The notes beneath the pieces were generated by a model that did no database searches, was not told the origin of the DNA, and saw nothing but the letters and a program-made list of their open reading frames with translations. Below, in pieces: positions 19,025-28,016 of a stretch of 51,826 nt of DNA (within the stretch, counting starts at the first letter, position 1; every line of letters starts with the position of its first letter). The position numbers were made by a program, and so were the translations under genes. The DNA is from Calditrichota bacterium (GTDB lineage Bacteria; Zhuqueibacterota; Zhuqueibacteria; Thermofontimicrobiales; Thermofontimicrobiaceae), in NCBI GenBank assembly GCA_013152715.1, contig JAADFU010000184.1, positions 1 to 51,826 on the forward strand. The letters are read 5' to 3'.

Positions 19025-19816
19025 GTGAACGAAAAAGAAACGGCGATCACCGCTGCCATTGCTGCCGGAAATTTAGTGAAAAACGCCATTGGCACCATCG
19101 GTAGCGCGGATGTTGAAAATAAAAATCCGTTCGATTACGTAACTGTAATTGACAAAAAATCAGAACAACTGATTATCAAGCTCATCTCGGATCAATTTCC
19201 TGATCACGAAATTTACGCTGAAGAATCCGTTAAATCCATCGCGCAAAACGCGCCCAGATGGATCATTGACCCGTTGGACGGCACAACAAATTTCATTCAC
19301 GGCTATCCCAACAGCGCCATTTCAATTGCTCTGGAGAAAAAAGGCGAAATCGTTTTAGGCGTAATTTACGATCCGTTCCGCGATGAGTTATTTCACGCGG
19401 AAAAAGGAAAAGGCAGCTTTTTGAATGATAAAAGGATTTCCGTATCGCACCGCGATAAGTTGTCGGAATGTCTGATTGCGACGGGATTTCCCTTCAAAAA
19501 TAGAAATTTTTTAACGCTATACTGGGAAGCGCTGGCGGAAATATTCATGCGCGTCAGCGGAATCAGACGAACGGGTTCCGCAGCGCTTGATCTGGCGCAT
19601 CTGGCGTGCGGCAGATTCGACGGCTTTTGGGAACTAAAACTGAGTCCGTGGGATATCGCGGCGGGATCATTACTCATCGAAGAAGCCGGGGGACAGATTG
19701 GCGACTTTGAAGGTGGGAAAAAACACGTCTGGAGCGGCGATGTCGTGGCTTCCAACGGCCATATTCACGACTTTTTACTGAAAAAAATTCAAAATATTTT
19801 TTCATGCAATCCTTGA
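19025..19816 (+). CDS. Inositol monophosphatase family phosphatase
   Basis: A Mg-dependent phosphatase of the IMPase/SuhB/FBPase superfamily. Motifs are YAEESVKS (first metal Glu), WIIDPLDGTTNFIHGYP (the DPxDGT metal loop) and SPWDIAAGSLLIEEAGG (third metal Asp). The 263 residues match IMPases, so inositol 1-phosphate is the default substrate, but fructose-1,6-bisphosphatase or NADP phosphatase activity cannot be excluded. The start is GTG at 19025 with weak upstream signal. A small 6-bp hairpin (CAGCCT/AGGCTG, 18979-18995) precedes it. Confidence 0.9.
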   Translation: MNEKETAITAAIAAGNLVKNAIGTIGSADVENKNPFDYVTVIDKKSEQLIIKLISDQFPDHEIYAEESVKSIAQNAPRWIIDPLDGTTNFIHGYPNSAISIALEKKGEIVLGVIYDPFRDELFHAEKGKGSFLNDKRISVSHRDKLSECLIATGFPFKNRNFLTLYWEALAEIFMRVSGIRRTGSAALDLAHLACGRFDGFWELKLSPWDIAAGSLLIEEAGGQIGDFEGGKKHVWSGDVVASNGHIHDFLLKKIQNIFSCNP

Positions 19817-19879
19817 TGCGACATGCCAAAATCAATCAAAATGTTAAATAAATTTAATGTCTCCAAACATTCTTTTTAC

Positions 19880-19908
19880 TTGACTTCAAGATCATTAGTG
19901 ATTATATT
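19880..19908 (+). promoter_or_regulatory. Distal sigma70-type promoter upstream of the M23 peptidase
   Basis: TTGACT (19880-19885), exactly 17 bases, TATATT (19903-19908). It would yield a 5' leader of about 225 bases before the peptidase gene, or a separate short RNA ending before the second promoter at 20010. The 324-base spacer holds no ORF that I credit. Confidence 0.6.
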
Positions 19909-20009
19909 ATGTAACATAAGATTATTTTTAAGATTAGGAATCGGCTCACCTATAATTATCTGTATTTAGGGTAGTTAGTACTAGCTTTTACAAAAATTTA
20001 ATTTTTTAC

Positions 20010-20038
20010 TTGACAAACCCAAATTATTTTTGTATATT
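20010..20038 (+). promoter_or_regulatory. Consensus promoter for the M23 peptidase
   Basis: TTGACA (20010-20015), 17 bases, TATATT (20033-20038), close to the ideal sigma70 promoter, about 100 bases before the start codon. Confidence 0.7.
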
Positions 20039-20140
20039 TTTTGTTGCAAAATATCAACTTACCATTAGTTTCCCTGCCAATTTTATAGTGTTGCACACAC
20101 TAATTTGTGGGTCGGAAGGAATCAAAACGAGGAAGTGGGC

Positions 20141-21064
20141 ATGCGTGATAAAAAGATCAAGCTGATTTTCTTTTCTTTGCGTGATTCGAAAGTCAAAGAT
20201 TACGCATTAGACGGAAAAAAGCTGTTGTTCATCTCATTGCTGGCAATAGTTTTTTTGGTGCTTGCGGTAGGTGCCGGCATCAAATATTTTACTGGCTGGC
20301 TCGATGACACTAAAGTTGAATCACTCGAGCAAGCGAATGCCAGTCTGATGAAACAGCTAGGAAAAATACGCGACAACATTCAGGAGGTAAAGCACCAAAT
20401 CCGCGTATGGGAACAGCGAGATGATGAAATGCGGCTTATGGCGGGGTTGGATACACTGAGCCAGGATGTTCGCATGGCGGGCGTTGGCGGTCCTGAAATC
20501 GCCTACTCCGAGGAGTTTGATCTATTGCCTCATCCGATAAAAAATGAAGTGGTTGAAACTTCCGAATTAATCGATCAGCTCAAACGACAACTGCAATTGC
20601 TAACGGAAAGCCGCAAAGCAATAGACGAAGCCTTGAAAAACAGAAGCGACGAAATCAGCCACATCCCCACCATTAAACCAGTGCGCAGAGGTAGATTAAC
20701 CGCCCGATTTGGCTATCGGATCGATCCCTTCACCGGAGCGCGCGCCAAACACATGGGCATTGATCTCGGTGCGCCGGAAGGGACGCCGATTTTCGCTCCC
20801 GCAGACGGTGTCGTTATTAAAGTGGTAAAGACATACAAGCCGCATAAAAGCTACGGCAGATATGTCGTCATTGACCACGGCAATGGCTACCGCACTGTGT
20901 ACGGTCACATGCACAGCGTCAAAGTTCGCATGGGTCAAAAAGTCAAACGATGGGACGTTATCGGCACAGTGGGGCAGACCGGCCGCGCCACGGGGCCTCA
21001 TCTCCATTACGAAGTCATTGCTTACGGCAAAAAAATGAATCCGCTCAATTATATTTACGAATAA
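20141..21064 (+). CDS. Membrane-anchored M23/LytM-domain murein peptidase
   Basis: A 307-residue envelope protein. A single transmembrane helix (about 28-50) is followed by a coiled coil (about 60-190) and a C-terminal LytM domain. Zinc ligands visible are His204 and Asp208 (KHMGIDLG) and the HxH pair His287/His289 (GPHLHYE), with VIDHGNGYRTVYGHM between them, so the metal site looks intact. This layout is like MepM or coiled-coil activator proteins that cut peptide cross-links. The start at 20141 follows GAGGAAG; an in-frame TTG at 20105 lacks support. A terminator lies downstream. Confidence 0.92.
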   Translation: MRDKKIKLIFFSLRDSKVKDYALDGKKLLFISLLAIVFLVLAVGAGIKYFTGWLDDTKVESLEQANASLMKQLGKIRDNIQEVKHQIRVWEQRDDEMRLMAGLDTLSQDVRMAGVGGPEIAYSEEFDLLPHPIKNEVVETSELIDQLKRQLQLLTESRKAIDEALKNRSDEISHIPTIKPVRRGRLTARFGYRIDPFTGARAKHMGIDLGAPEGTPIFAPADGVVIKVVKTYKPHKSYGRYVVIDHGNGYRTVYGHMHSVKVRMGQKVKRWDVIGTVGQTGRATGPHLHYEVIAYGKKMNPLNYIYE

Positions 21065-21185
21065 AATTTGACCGGAAAAATTTTCTCTGCATAAAGCGAC
21101 AAGCAAGTGAAAATGAAAAATTGACAATGTAAGAGAACAATTAAACTTTTGCCCAAAAAACGAAGATTTAACTGATAATACTATA

Positions 21186-21212
21186 AAGCTCTCAGTGCGA
21201 GGGCTTTTTTTT
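21186..21212 (+). terminator. Intrinsic terminator after the M23 peptidase
   Basis: AAGCTCTC (21186-21193) pairs with GAGGGCTT (21199-21206), one G-T wobble, loop of five, followed by a run of T to 21212. The rest of the 313-base spacer up to 21378 shows nothing I recognise. Confidence 0.85.
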
Positions 21213-21377
21213 ATGAAATCTGCGCACAGCCACGGCACAAAATTTGTAACTTCATTTACTATCGGCAATGATCAATTTTGCTCATCATCCCCAAAAAGAT
21301 TTTTCAGCAAAATAATCCGGTTGTCAATATATATTATTGATCACGTGGCAAAAGAAAATTAAATTTTGGGGGGCGTT

Positions 21378-21632
21378 ATGGCGTCAATCTTACCCTGCCC
21401 GATATGCGGCGAATATCAATTTTATCAGTCTCAAACCAGAAATATTTTTGAAAAACTACGCAACAAATATCTCTTTCAAAACGCGTACAGATGTCATCAG
21501 TGCGGATATCGGACATGGATTCAAATGCCTATTGGGCTACCTCGCCTTAAAAAGCGGCATCTCGCCATATTTGCTGTCATTCTGTTGCTGAGTTTTCTCA
21601 TTTCGCACATGCTTATTTCAGTCGGCTTATGA
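21378..21632 (+). CDS. Small zinc-ribbon membrane protein, copy 1
   Basis: An 84-residue protein with CPICGEYQF and CHQCGYRTW, two CxxC pairs about 35 residues apart, followed by a basic linker and one hydrophobic helix near the C-terminus (HLAIFAVILLLSFLISHML). It should sit in the inner membrane with a cytoplasmic zinc ribbon. I start at 21378 because GGGGGG lies just upstream; an in-frame TTG at 21366 overlaps that signal. The gene at 21895 is a clear paralogue. Function unknown. Confidence 0.72.
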   Translation: MASILPCPICGEYQFYQSQTRNIFEKLRNKYLFQNAYRCHQCGYRTWIQMPIGLPRLKKRHLAIFAVILLLSFLISHMLISVGL

Positions 21633-21738
21633 TAAGGCGATTCAGTCAAATTTTGCGATCCATGAAAATATAGCTGCCATATCGAATCAGATACAGACCG
21701 CTCAACGACAAACAATTCATTCATCTGCTATTTTGTTA

Positions 21739-21767
21739 TTGCATTGCCTGCCATTTTTTATTATATT
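21739..21767 (+). promoter_or_regulatory. Promoter for zinc-ribbon copy 2
   Basis: TTGCAT (21739-21744), exactly 17 bases, TATATT (21762-21767). It gives copy 2 its own transcript with a leader of about 120 bases. Confidence 0.6.
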
Positions 21768-21894
21768 TAATGCAGAATAAAATCCGTCGCACGGCTGAAT
21801 TCATTTGACTGGACAGAGACTTTGATTGAATATGGGCGATATCCAGCCGTTTTCAATTCTTTTAAATCCCCACAAGTAAAGATGGAGATGCTAC

Positions 21895-22149
21895 ATGCCT
21901 TCAATGTTAGCTTGCCCGGAATGCGGCAAATATCAATTCCATAAATCACATACAAAAAACTCCTACGAAAGATTTCGTAAGTTCTTTTTTCGACAGAGAC
22001 CATACCGATGTCACAGTTGCGGCTATCGGGGTTGGGTCTCACAAAGTGTATTGAAACCCAAAAAAACGCTAAAAGATTGGCTAATTTATGTAGTTGTTTT
22101 GATCGTTGCCATTTTGGTGAGTTTATTTCTGAAAAACTTCTTGCTCTGA
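21895..22149 (+). CDS. Small zinc-ribbon membrane protein, copy 2
   Basis: An 84-residue paralogue of the protein at 21378: CPECGKYQFHKSHTKNSYERFRK, then RPYRCHSCGYRGW, a basic linker, and a C-terminal helix (WLIYVVVLIVAILVSLFL). Shared features are the position of both CxxC pairs, a KYQF/EYQF element, an aromatic-rich RPYRCH/NAYRCH element, and the single membrane span. The two copies differ enough to be an old duplication. The downstream 341-base spacer (22150-22490) holds a promoter but no further gene. Confidence 0.75.
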   Translation: MPSMLACPECGKYQFHKSHTKNSYERFRKFFFRQRPYRCHSCGYRGWVSQSVLKPKKTLKDWLIYVVVLIVAILVSLFLKNFLL

Positions 22150-22387
22150 AAGCTATTTGAATTTCATTTCTGTCATTTAAATTTCACGCTTTATATTTTG
22201 TGTTTTTTTAAAAAAAATGACAACTAAAGGAAGATATTTTTATGTTATAACTAACTGTTATTATTACTTGTTATCTGGAAAAAATCCATGTTTTGGGGTA
22301 TTGCTTTCAATAATTCATTGGGCTGAAGTTGTCCGACTTAGAATTCTCCATAATTTATCATAAAATATTGCAAAACAATAATAATAC

Positions 22388-22415
22388 TTGCTTTTTTATA
22401 ATTTTTGTTTATATT
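22388..22415 (+). promoter_or_regulatory. Candidate promoter for the beta-propeller protein
   Basis: TTGCTT (22388-22393), 16 bases, TATATT (22410-22415), about 75 bases before the start codon. Confidence 0.5.
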
Positions 22416-22490
22416 TATTCTATGTAATTCTTTGCAAAAAATAAATGTTACCAGAAATGTAACCCCCAAAAAATAAAAAGCAGATTCGTC

Positions 22491-25355
22491 ATGAAAAAAA
22501 GATATCTAAATTTAACGTTAACGCTTCTTTTCATTTTCTCGATTTCCCTTTGGGGGCAAACGAGAACGTGGAAGGATGGGACGCCCTTTTTTGTGCACAT
22601 TGATTCTTTGGAGAACGCACAGATCGGTTCGACCGTAACTTTAAATCCGCTGTACGGATCTTCTTCCCAGCCTGCTGGTTTTCAATTCAGTCTTTCCGGA
22701 CAGGATTGGCTTTGGCCCAGCAAAATAAAAGTGGAATCAGCCGAAGACATTGACGCTCGGCTTTTCCTTGGTTCTGAACTTTATCTGGTCACTGACGGCG
22801 CCGGCAAGCAGGTTCTGGAGATCAATCCCACGACAGGGTCGCTCATCTGGGAATTTTCAGGCGAGAGCGTGAATGATCCGCGTTATTTGGCATTTCCCGT
22901 CGATGCTTGCAGTTATACTGAAATGGAAGGCACAGATAACGTTCGCAAAGTATTAATCACCGATCAGGGGCGGCACCGTGTTATTAAAGTAATCCAGGCG
23001 ACCAAAGATATTCAATGGAGCTACGGCCACGCTGATGTTGAAGGCACTGCTGCGGGTTATCTGTCGAGTCCGGCAGACGCCGTACCGATGCCTGATTCCG
23101 GGAAAATTTTCATCTGCGACAAAGGAAATAATCGTGTTATTTTGGTGAACGAGGCAGACAGCACGATAGAATGGAAATATAACAGCGGTTTGAACAACCC
23201 GGTGGACATTGACTACAGCGAAGCGCAAAACGCTGTGCTCATTACCGATCAGAGCAATCATCGCGTTATTCTTGTCAGTCTGGACACAAACGGCATTATT
23301 TGGAGCTTTGGCACATCGAATGGAACGCCGGACTCACTTTCAAAAGGACTTAACCTTCCCGCCGATGCCGACTTTCTTGACAATGGAAATATCTTGATCG
23401 CCGACGCCGGAAATCATCGACTCATCGAAGTCAATAATGCTGGCCAGGTCGTTTGGGAATTCGGCAAAAGATTTGACAATTTAAAGGACGCTGACCGACT
23501 TCCGGACAACAAACATTTAATTGTGGACGGTAATTTACCAGAACGAATTGGATACGCGACATCAGAGTTTGTCTCTGATCCCCGCGACATTGGCAAAGAA
23601 GTGAGTTTTACAAATTTGATCTGGAACGCGGATACGATGGCAACTGTGACATCTGTGAAGCTGCAGCTACGTTCGGCTAATACGCTGGGAGATCTGGAAT
23701 CCGCCCCCTGGCATGGACCCAGCGAGGCGGATAGTTTTTACGTCTCGCCTTCGACAGCCATCAATTCGGCGCACAACGGACACCGTTTTTATCAATTCAA
23801 AGCAAAACTCATCACGCAGAATCCGTTGTACACGCCGACATTGAACGATGTAATCTTAAATTATTTCTACTACGATGTAAACACCACAGGAAGGATCACA
23901 ACCACCGTCATACAAGATTCTGCTGATAATATCATTACTCGCTGGAGCAAACTCATTTTTAAAACGGTTCTACCGGAAAATACGGCAAATCGTAACAAAG
24001 TAGAATTGAAAATTACTATTAAGGACGCGTATAGCCATTCACCTATTCGAAGCTTTACGGCGAGCAACGTTGATACATCGAATGAAGAGGCCCTTTCCAA
24101 TGTTGTCCAGCTCGAGAAAAAACAAGCCATCTATTTGCAAGCGACATTCAAAACCAATAATAGCTCAGTCTCGCCGGCATTGGATTCCTGGCAATTGGAA
24201 TGGGAATCTACGTCTTCTTCTCCCTCGGAAATTCAATTTGTCGACCCGAATTTTCAGCCGGTCACCAGTTATCGTTTTTCCGATAGAATACAACCGGGGC
24301 AACCGTATATTGATCGAGTCACGGTTCTGCTGAATGACGCCAATTTAGAGCAAGTATCGGATTTGATTTCCGTGCGCATCAATTCTTTGCTCAGCCACGA
24401 CAGCGAAGAGATCACCTTGAACAGGCAGACAAACGGCGGCTTTTTGCTGCAACCGAGCATCCCCGGCATTATTCTGAGTATCGGAGTTCCCGCTACCGAT
24501 AACGGTTTCCTTGAAGTTTTTGATCGGGACACGCTTGTTGTCAACTATACCGATCCTACTAATTCTGACGATCAAAGTGGGGACTCGGTGCTTGTTATTG
24601 AGGACAAAAGCGGCGTCATTACATTTTTAAACCAGTACTTCGCGCCGATAGATACGGCGACGGTAGGCGATACGATCTTTGTCCGCATTACCGGCGAAAA
24701 TGACAGGAATATTTCATTCGCTCAGGATACAATTTATGCCACTGTGTTTGACTATAAAACAAGCGATCAGGAAAAAATCACCCTCGTTGAACAGCCTGAC
24801 TCGCTGAATGTTTATTTCACAGGCAATTTTTTGTCAACAAGGGGGTTGCCAATTATTTTGAAAAATGTTCGTACCACCGACGACGGCAACATCCAAACCA
24901 TTTCCGGCAGCCAGATCGGAATCGAATATCTGGACACAATTTCTGACGTCCCTATTTTAGAAGTCGCTACCGGCAGCGCTGCGCCCGATACGCTCTGGAA
25001 TTACAATAGCTCTGCGCTGGAATTTGATTTTGCTCCTCAGCCGTATCGCCCCAAAGACGGCGACGCCCTGCGGATCCGCATTGTCAGTTCCATTGGCACT
25101 CTTGCGATTGACAAAATTGAAATTTTCACTCTGTCAGGCGCAAAGATCAGAGAGATTTTAAGCGGCCAACTTTCGTTTTATTACAACTACCCGATTCCAA
25201 AGCACCAGTATGGGCTTGCTGATAACTGGTGGAATCTCAAAAATGCTAACGGCGATCTGGTGAGCAGCGGCACCTATTTTGTGAAAGTATCCGGTCATAT
25301 TGTAGAATCCGGCGCGCGTCTCAGCTCGATTCGGAAATTAGTGGTCATTCGATGA
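22491..25355 (+). CDS. Secreted beta-propeller protein with FlgD-Ig-like C-terminus
   Basis: A 954-residue exported protein with a signal peptide ending near SLWGQ. Residues of about 85-330 contain NHL/PQQ-like propeller blades, such as VLITDQGRHRVIKV, IFICDKGNNRVILV, VLITDQSNHRVILV and ILIADAGNHRLIEV, each followed by a W-x-(Y/F) strand. A long beta-rich middle follows. The end (KIEIFTLSGAKI ... WWNLKNANGDLVSSGTYFVKV) matches the FlgD-Ig-like domain common at the C-terminus of surface proteins in FCB-group bacteria. It precedes the PorV-OmpA-AMIN gene by 30 bases, suggesting one operon and a shared surface role. Confidence 0.8.
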   Translation: MKKRYLNLTLTLLFIFSISLWGQTRTWKDGTPFFVHIDSLENAQIGSTVTLNPLYGSSSQPAGFQFSLSGQDWLWPSKIKVESAEDIDARLFLGSELYLVTDGAGKQVLEINPTTGSLIWEFSGESVNDPRYLAFPVDACSYTEMEGTDNVRKVLITDQGRHRVIKVIQATKDIQWSYGHADVEGTAAGYLSSPADAVPMPDSGKIFICDKGNNRVILVNEADSTIEWKYNSGLNNPVDIDYSEAQNAVLITDQSNHRVILVSLDTNGIIWSFGTSNGTPDSLSKGLNLPADADFLDNGNILIADAGNHRLIEVNNAGQVVWEFGKRFDNLKDADRLPDNKHLIVDGNLPERIGYATSEFVSDPRDIGKEVSFTNLIWNADTMATVTSVKLQLRSANTLGDLESAPWHGPSEADSFYVSPSTAINSAHNGHRFYQFKAKLITQNPLYTPTLNDVILNYFYYDVNTTGRITTTVIQDSADNIITRWSKLIFKTVLPENTANRNKVELKITIKDAYSHSPIRSFTASNVDTSNEEALSNVVQLEKKQAIYLQATFKTNNSSVSPALDSWQLEWESTSSSPSEIQFVDPNFQPVTSYRFSDRIQPGQPYIDRVTVLLNDANLEQVSDLISVRINSLLSHDSEEITLNRQTNGGFLLQPSIPGIILSIGVPATDNGFLEVFDRDTLVVNYTDPTNSDDQSGDSVLVIEDKSGVITFLNQYFAPIDTATVGDTIFVRITGENDRNISFAQDTIYATVFDYKTSDQEKITLVEQPDSLNVYFTGNFLSTRGLPIILKNVRTTDDGNIQTISGSQIGIEYLDTISDVPILEVATGSAAPDTLWNYNSSALEFDFAPQPYRPKDGDALRIRIVSSIGTLAIDKIEIFTLSGAKIREILSGQLSFYYNYPIPKHQYGLADNWWNLKNANGDLVSSGTYFVKVSGHIVESGARLSSIRKLVVIR

Positions 25356-25385
25356 TAAAATTTTTAGCAAAAAACGGATATAGCC

Positions 25386-27254
25386 ATGAATGAAAATAGA
25401 AAGTCACTCAAATTCTCTGTCTATCTGCCGATATTAGTGTTCAGTCTCATTTTTCTTTATCATTCTCTACTGTTTGCTCAGAGCAGCTCAGGGATAGGCA
25501 AATACGGCGCTTCATTTTTGCAAATCAATTCTTCGGCCAGGCAAGTCGCCTTAGGAGGCGCGTTTACCGGCCTGGCTGACGACGTCAATTTAATGCGTTT
25601 TAACGTCGGCGGCTTGGGTATGCTCAAAAAAACCACGCTCGGATTGAATTACCACAAGTGGATTGGCGACACTCAGCAAGGGTCGATGGGAATAGCCATG
25701 CCGCTGGGATTCGCCGTAGTCGGCGTCGATATTATTTATTTCAATGAGGGCGAAATCACCGAACTTAACAACAATTTCGATCCCACCGGCGCTATTTTGA
25801 ACAGTACTGATGTCGCCATGAGTTTTGGCGGAGGTTTTCGCAAACGGATTCTCGGCATGGAGGCCTCTTTTGGCGGCGCCGCGAAAGTTATTCGACAAAA
25901 TTTGGCGGAACACTCAGCCACCGCTCTGGGCATGGATTTGGGGGTTCTGCTGAAAAAGGGGCGATTTTCTTACGGCGCGTCTCTTCAAAATTTTTCCATC
26001 ACCAAATTAAAATTCCTCGAAAAAGAATTTTCTTTACCAGAAACCTATCGCGGTGGAATCGGATTTAACACAAAATTGGGAAAAAATTTAAAAATCAATC
26101 TGGCGACAGATGTTGCTTGGTTAGCAAGCCAAAAAATCCGCATTTATAGCGGCGGCGAAGTTATCATCGGTGATATTATCGCGCTGCGCGGCGGATACAA
26201 ATTTCACAATTTTGAGGTCAATCGCTGGGCAGCAGGGATGGGTCTTTACATCCCGATGAAATGGCTTAACGGGTCCAAAGTGAGAATTGATTATTCTTAC
26301 TCTCCGCTTGATTTGCTCGGCGGTTCAACGCATCGCTTTTCCATGCTTTTTGAATTTCGCAGTCTGGGACCTGAATTAGGAGTGGATCAGACAAGAATAT
26401 CTGAGATGACCGCCGAGCTTCAACAGCAACTTGATGCGGCGAAAAAAGCTCGTTTGGAAACGGAAAAAGCCGAACAACAGGCAAAAGAAGTGGCCAGATT
26501 GATGGCGGATCGATTGAATCAAGTGCAGCAGATCGCCAAAGAGAGTAAAGGCAAAATCGAAGTTCACACACAAACTCCGACCGACAGCGTTTGGGTGACC
26601 ATGCGGATTAATTTCGATTTTGACAGGGCAAACATTCGTCCTGATGAATTTGAAACCATGCATCGCATCGGAAAAATTCTTAACACCTACCCTGGCACGA
26701 AAGTTCATATTTCCGGACACACCGACTTCATCGGCACCGAAGAATATAACATACGACTGTCTCATCGTCGCGTGGATAGCGTGATGGTTTTTCTGAACAA
26801 AAAAGAGGGTGTGGATTTCGATAGATTTTATTATCCCATCGGTTACGGCAAAGAGAAACCAATTGCAGACAACAATACGCGCGAAGGCCGCTTCAAAAAC
26901 AGGCGCGTCGATTTCGTCATTTACACCACAGACAACGCCCTTCCTGTGCCGGAAGGTTCCGCGATAAAATCTGTTGAAATGAGAGACGATTCCACTGTTC
27001 AAATCATTTGCAATGGGAAGGTAAAATTTGAACACAAATTCATGACCAACCCGGACCGCATCGTGATCGATTTTCCGAAAATTTTCCTTTTGTCAACAAA
27101 AGCCACTTTCGCTTTCAATAACGATATTTTCCTTCGCGCCCGTGTGGGATATCATCCTGACGAAAAATTTTCGCGAATAGTGCTGGATTTGAAATCGCCA
27201 ATTAAATATGACATCGCCACAAAAGACAATATCGTTTATATTCGCGCTAGATAG
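25386..27254 (+). CDS. PorV-like outer-membrane barrel fused to OmpA and AMIN domains
   Basis: A 622-residue fusion. After a signal peptide (about 1-32) comes a PorV/UPF0164-type beta-barrel, recognised by KYGASFLQINSSARQVALGG and later GGYKFHNFE. A short coiled coil (about 335-390) leads to an OmpA peptidoglycan-binding domain with FDFDRANIRPDEF, VHISGHTDFIGTEEYN and GRFKNRRVDF. The last roughly 100 residues (VEMRDDSTVQIIC ... DRIVIDF ... SRIVLDL) look like an AMIN domain, which also targets the wall. It likely ties the outer membrane to peptidoglycan and may partner the secreted propeller protein upstream. A strong terminator follows. Confidence 0.82.
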   Translation: MNENRKSLKFSVYLPILVFSLIFLYHSLLFAQSSSGIGKYGASFLQINSSARQVALGGAFTGLADDVNLMRFNVGGLGMLKKTTLGLNYHKWIGDTQQGSMGIAMPLGFAVVGVDIIYFNEGEITELNNNFDPTGAILNSTDVAMSFGGGFRKRILGMEASFGGAAKVIRQNLAEHSATALGMDLGVLLKKGRFSYGASLQNFSITKLKFLEKEFSLPETYRGGIGFNTKLGKNLKINLATDVAWLASQKIRIYSGGEVIIGDIIALRGGYKFHNFEVNRWAAGMGLYIPMKWLNGSKVRIDYSYSPLDLLGGSTHRFSMLFEFRSLGPELGVDQTRISEMTAELQQQLDAAKKARLETEKAEQQAKEVARLMADRLNQVQQIAKESKGKIEVHTQTPTDSVWVTMRINFDFDRANIRPDEFETMHRIGKILNTYPGTKVHISGHTDFIGTEEYNIRLSHRRVDSVMVFLNKKEGVDFDRFYYPIGYGKEKPIADNNTREGRFKNRRVDFVIYTTDNALPVPEGSAIKSVEMRDDSTVQIICNGKVKFEHKFMTNPDRIVIDFPKIFLLSTKATFAFNNDIFLRARVGYHPDEKFSRIVLDLKSPIKYDIATKDNIVYIRAR

Positions 27255-27280
27255 TCATGAGACAGCTCATTTTCTTTTCG

Positions 27281-27320
27281 AAAAGCCCTTGTGAAAATGA
27301 AGAAGCACAAGGGCTTTTTT
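27281..27320 (+). terminator. Intrinsic terminator after the PorV-OmpA-AMIN gene
   Basis: AAAAGCCCTTGTG (27281-27293) pairs over 13 bp with its inverse at 27306-27318, ending in a T-run. The rest of the 354-base spacer to trxA contains CTCTGCGTCTTTGCGGTGAA (about 27429-27450), a sequence type I recall as recurring between genes of unrelated bacteria, and the trxA promoter. Confidence 0.9.
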
Positions 27321-27528
27321 GAATTCATATCCGTCAATAACCAACTATTCACAGCACAGCAAGCTGCCTAATTTCACTGCAAAAGTGCAAAGTGTGCCGA
27401 GGAAAAAACTCATTGTTAAGCTTCACGTTCTCTGCGTCTTTGCGGTGAAAAAAAATTTGCAAAAAAACGCGGTGTGTCTTTTTTGCTATAGGTTTGAAAA
27501 ATTTGTTCAAATTTTTTAAAAAAATTCC

Positions 27529-27557
27529 TTGCAATTTTGCAACAATCTGATTATCTT
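27529..27557 (+). promoter_or_regulatory. Candidate promoter for trxA
   Basis: TTGCAA (27529-27534), 17 bases, TATCTT (27552-27557), about 50 bases upstream of trxA. Confidence 0.5.
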
Positions 27558-27608
27558 TATTGGCTAAAAAAATTAAATGAATAACTATTAGCAATCAGAG
27601 GAAGAATA

Positions 27609-27935
27609 ATGAGCGAACTGGTGACAATTACCACGGAAAATTTTGAAGACGAAGTATTGAAATCCGACGTGCCTGTACTGATCGATTTTTGGGCTGTTTG
27701 GTGCGCCCCTTGCAAACTCATTGCCCCGATAGTAGAGGACATGGCGAAAGAATTCGCAGGAAAACTGAAAGCCGGCAAATGCGATGTCGACAGCAATCAG
27801 GCGATTGCTTCGCAGTACGGCATCCGTAGCATTCCCACTGTGCTGATTTTCAAAGACGGTGAAGTCAAAGAACAAATTATCGGCGCTGTTCCCAAACATC
27901 ATATCGCTGAAAAAGTAAAGGCTGTTTTGTCATAA
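27609..27935 (+). CDS. trxA: Thioredoxin
   Basis: A 108-residue thioredoxin that reduces disulfides, including those of ribonucleotide reductase and methionine sulfoxide reductases (an MsrB-MsrA gene lies at 50704). The active site is W31-C-A-P-C35; the usual middle residue is Gly, and Ala is a known natural variant. The cis-Pro region IRSIPTVLIFKDG and C-terminal helix are normal. AGAGGAAG gives a good ribosome-binding site. It has its own promoter and is followed at once by the promoter of the tryptophan leader. Confidence 0.95.
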   Translation: MSELVTITTENFEDEVLKSDVPVLIDFWAVWCAPCKLIAPIVEDMAKEFAGKLKAGKCDVDSNQAIASQYGIRSIPTVLIFKDGEVKEQIIGAVPKHHIAEKVKAVLS

Positions 27936-27961
27936 AAAAATCAAAAAAACGAATTTTTCGC

Positions 27962-27990
27962 TTGCATTTTTCAGCTATGCGTATTATATT
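27962..27990 (+). promoter_or_regulatory. Promoter of the tryptophan-attenuated transcript
   Basis: TTGCAT (27962-27967), exactly 17 bases, TATATT (27985-27990). Transcription should begin near 27997, only about 20 bases before the leader ORF and just before its GGGAAA ribosome-binding site (28005-28010). Confidence 0.7.
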
Positions 27991-28016
27991 ATAAAAAATT
28001 ATATGGGAAATTAATC

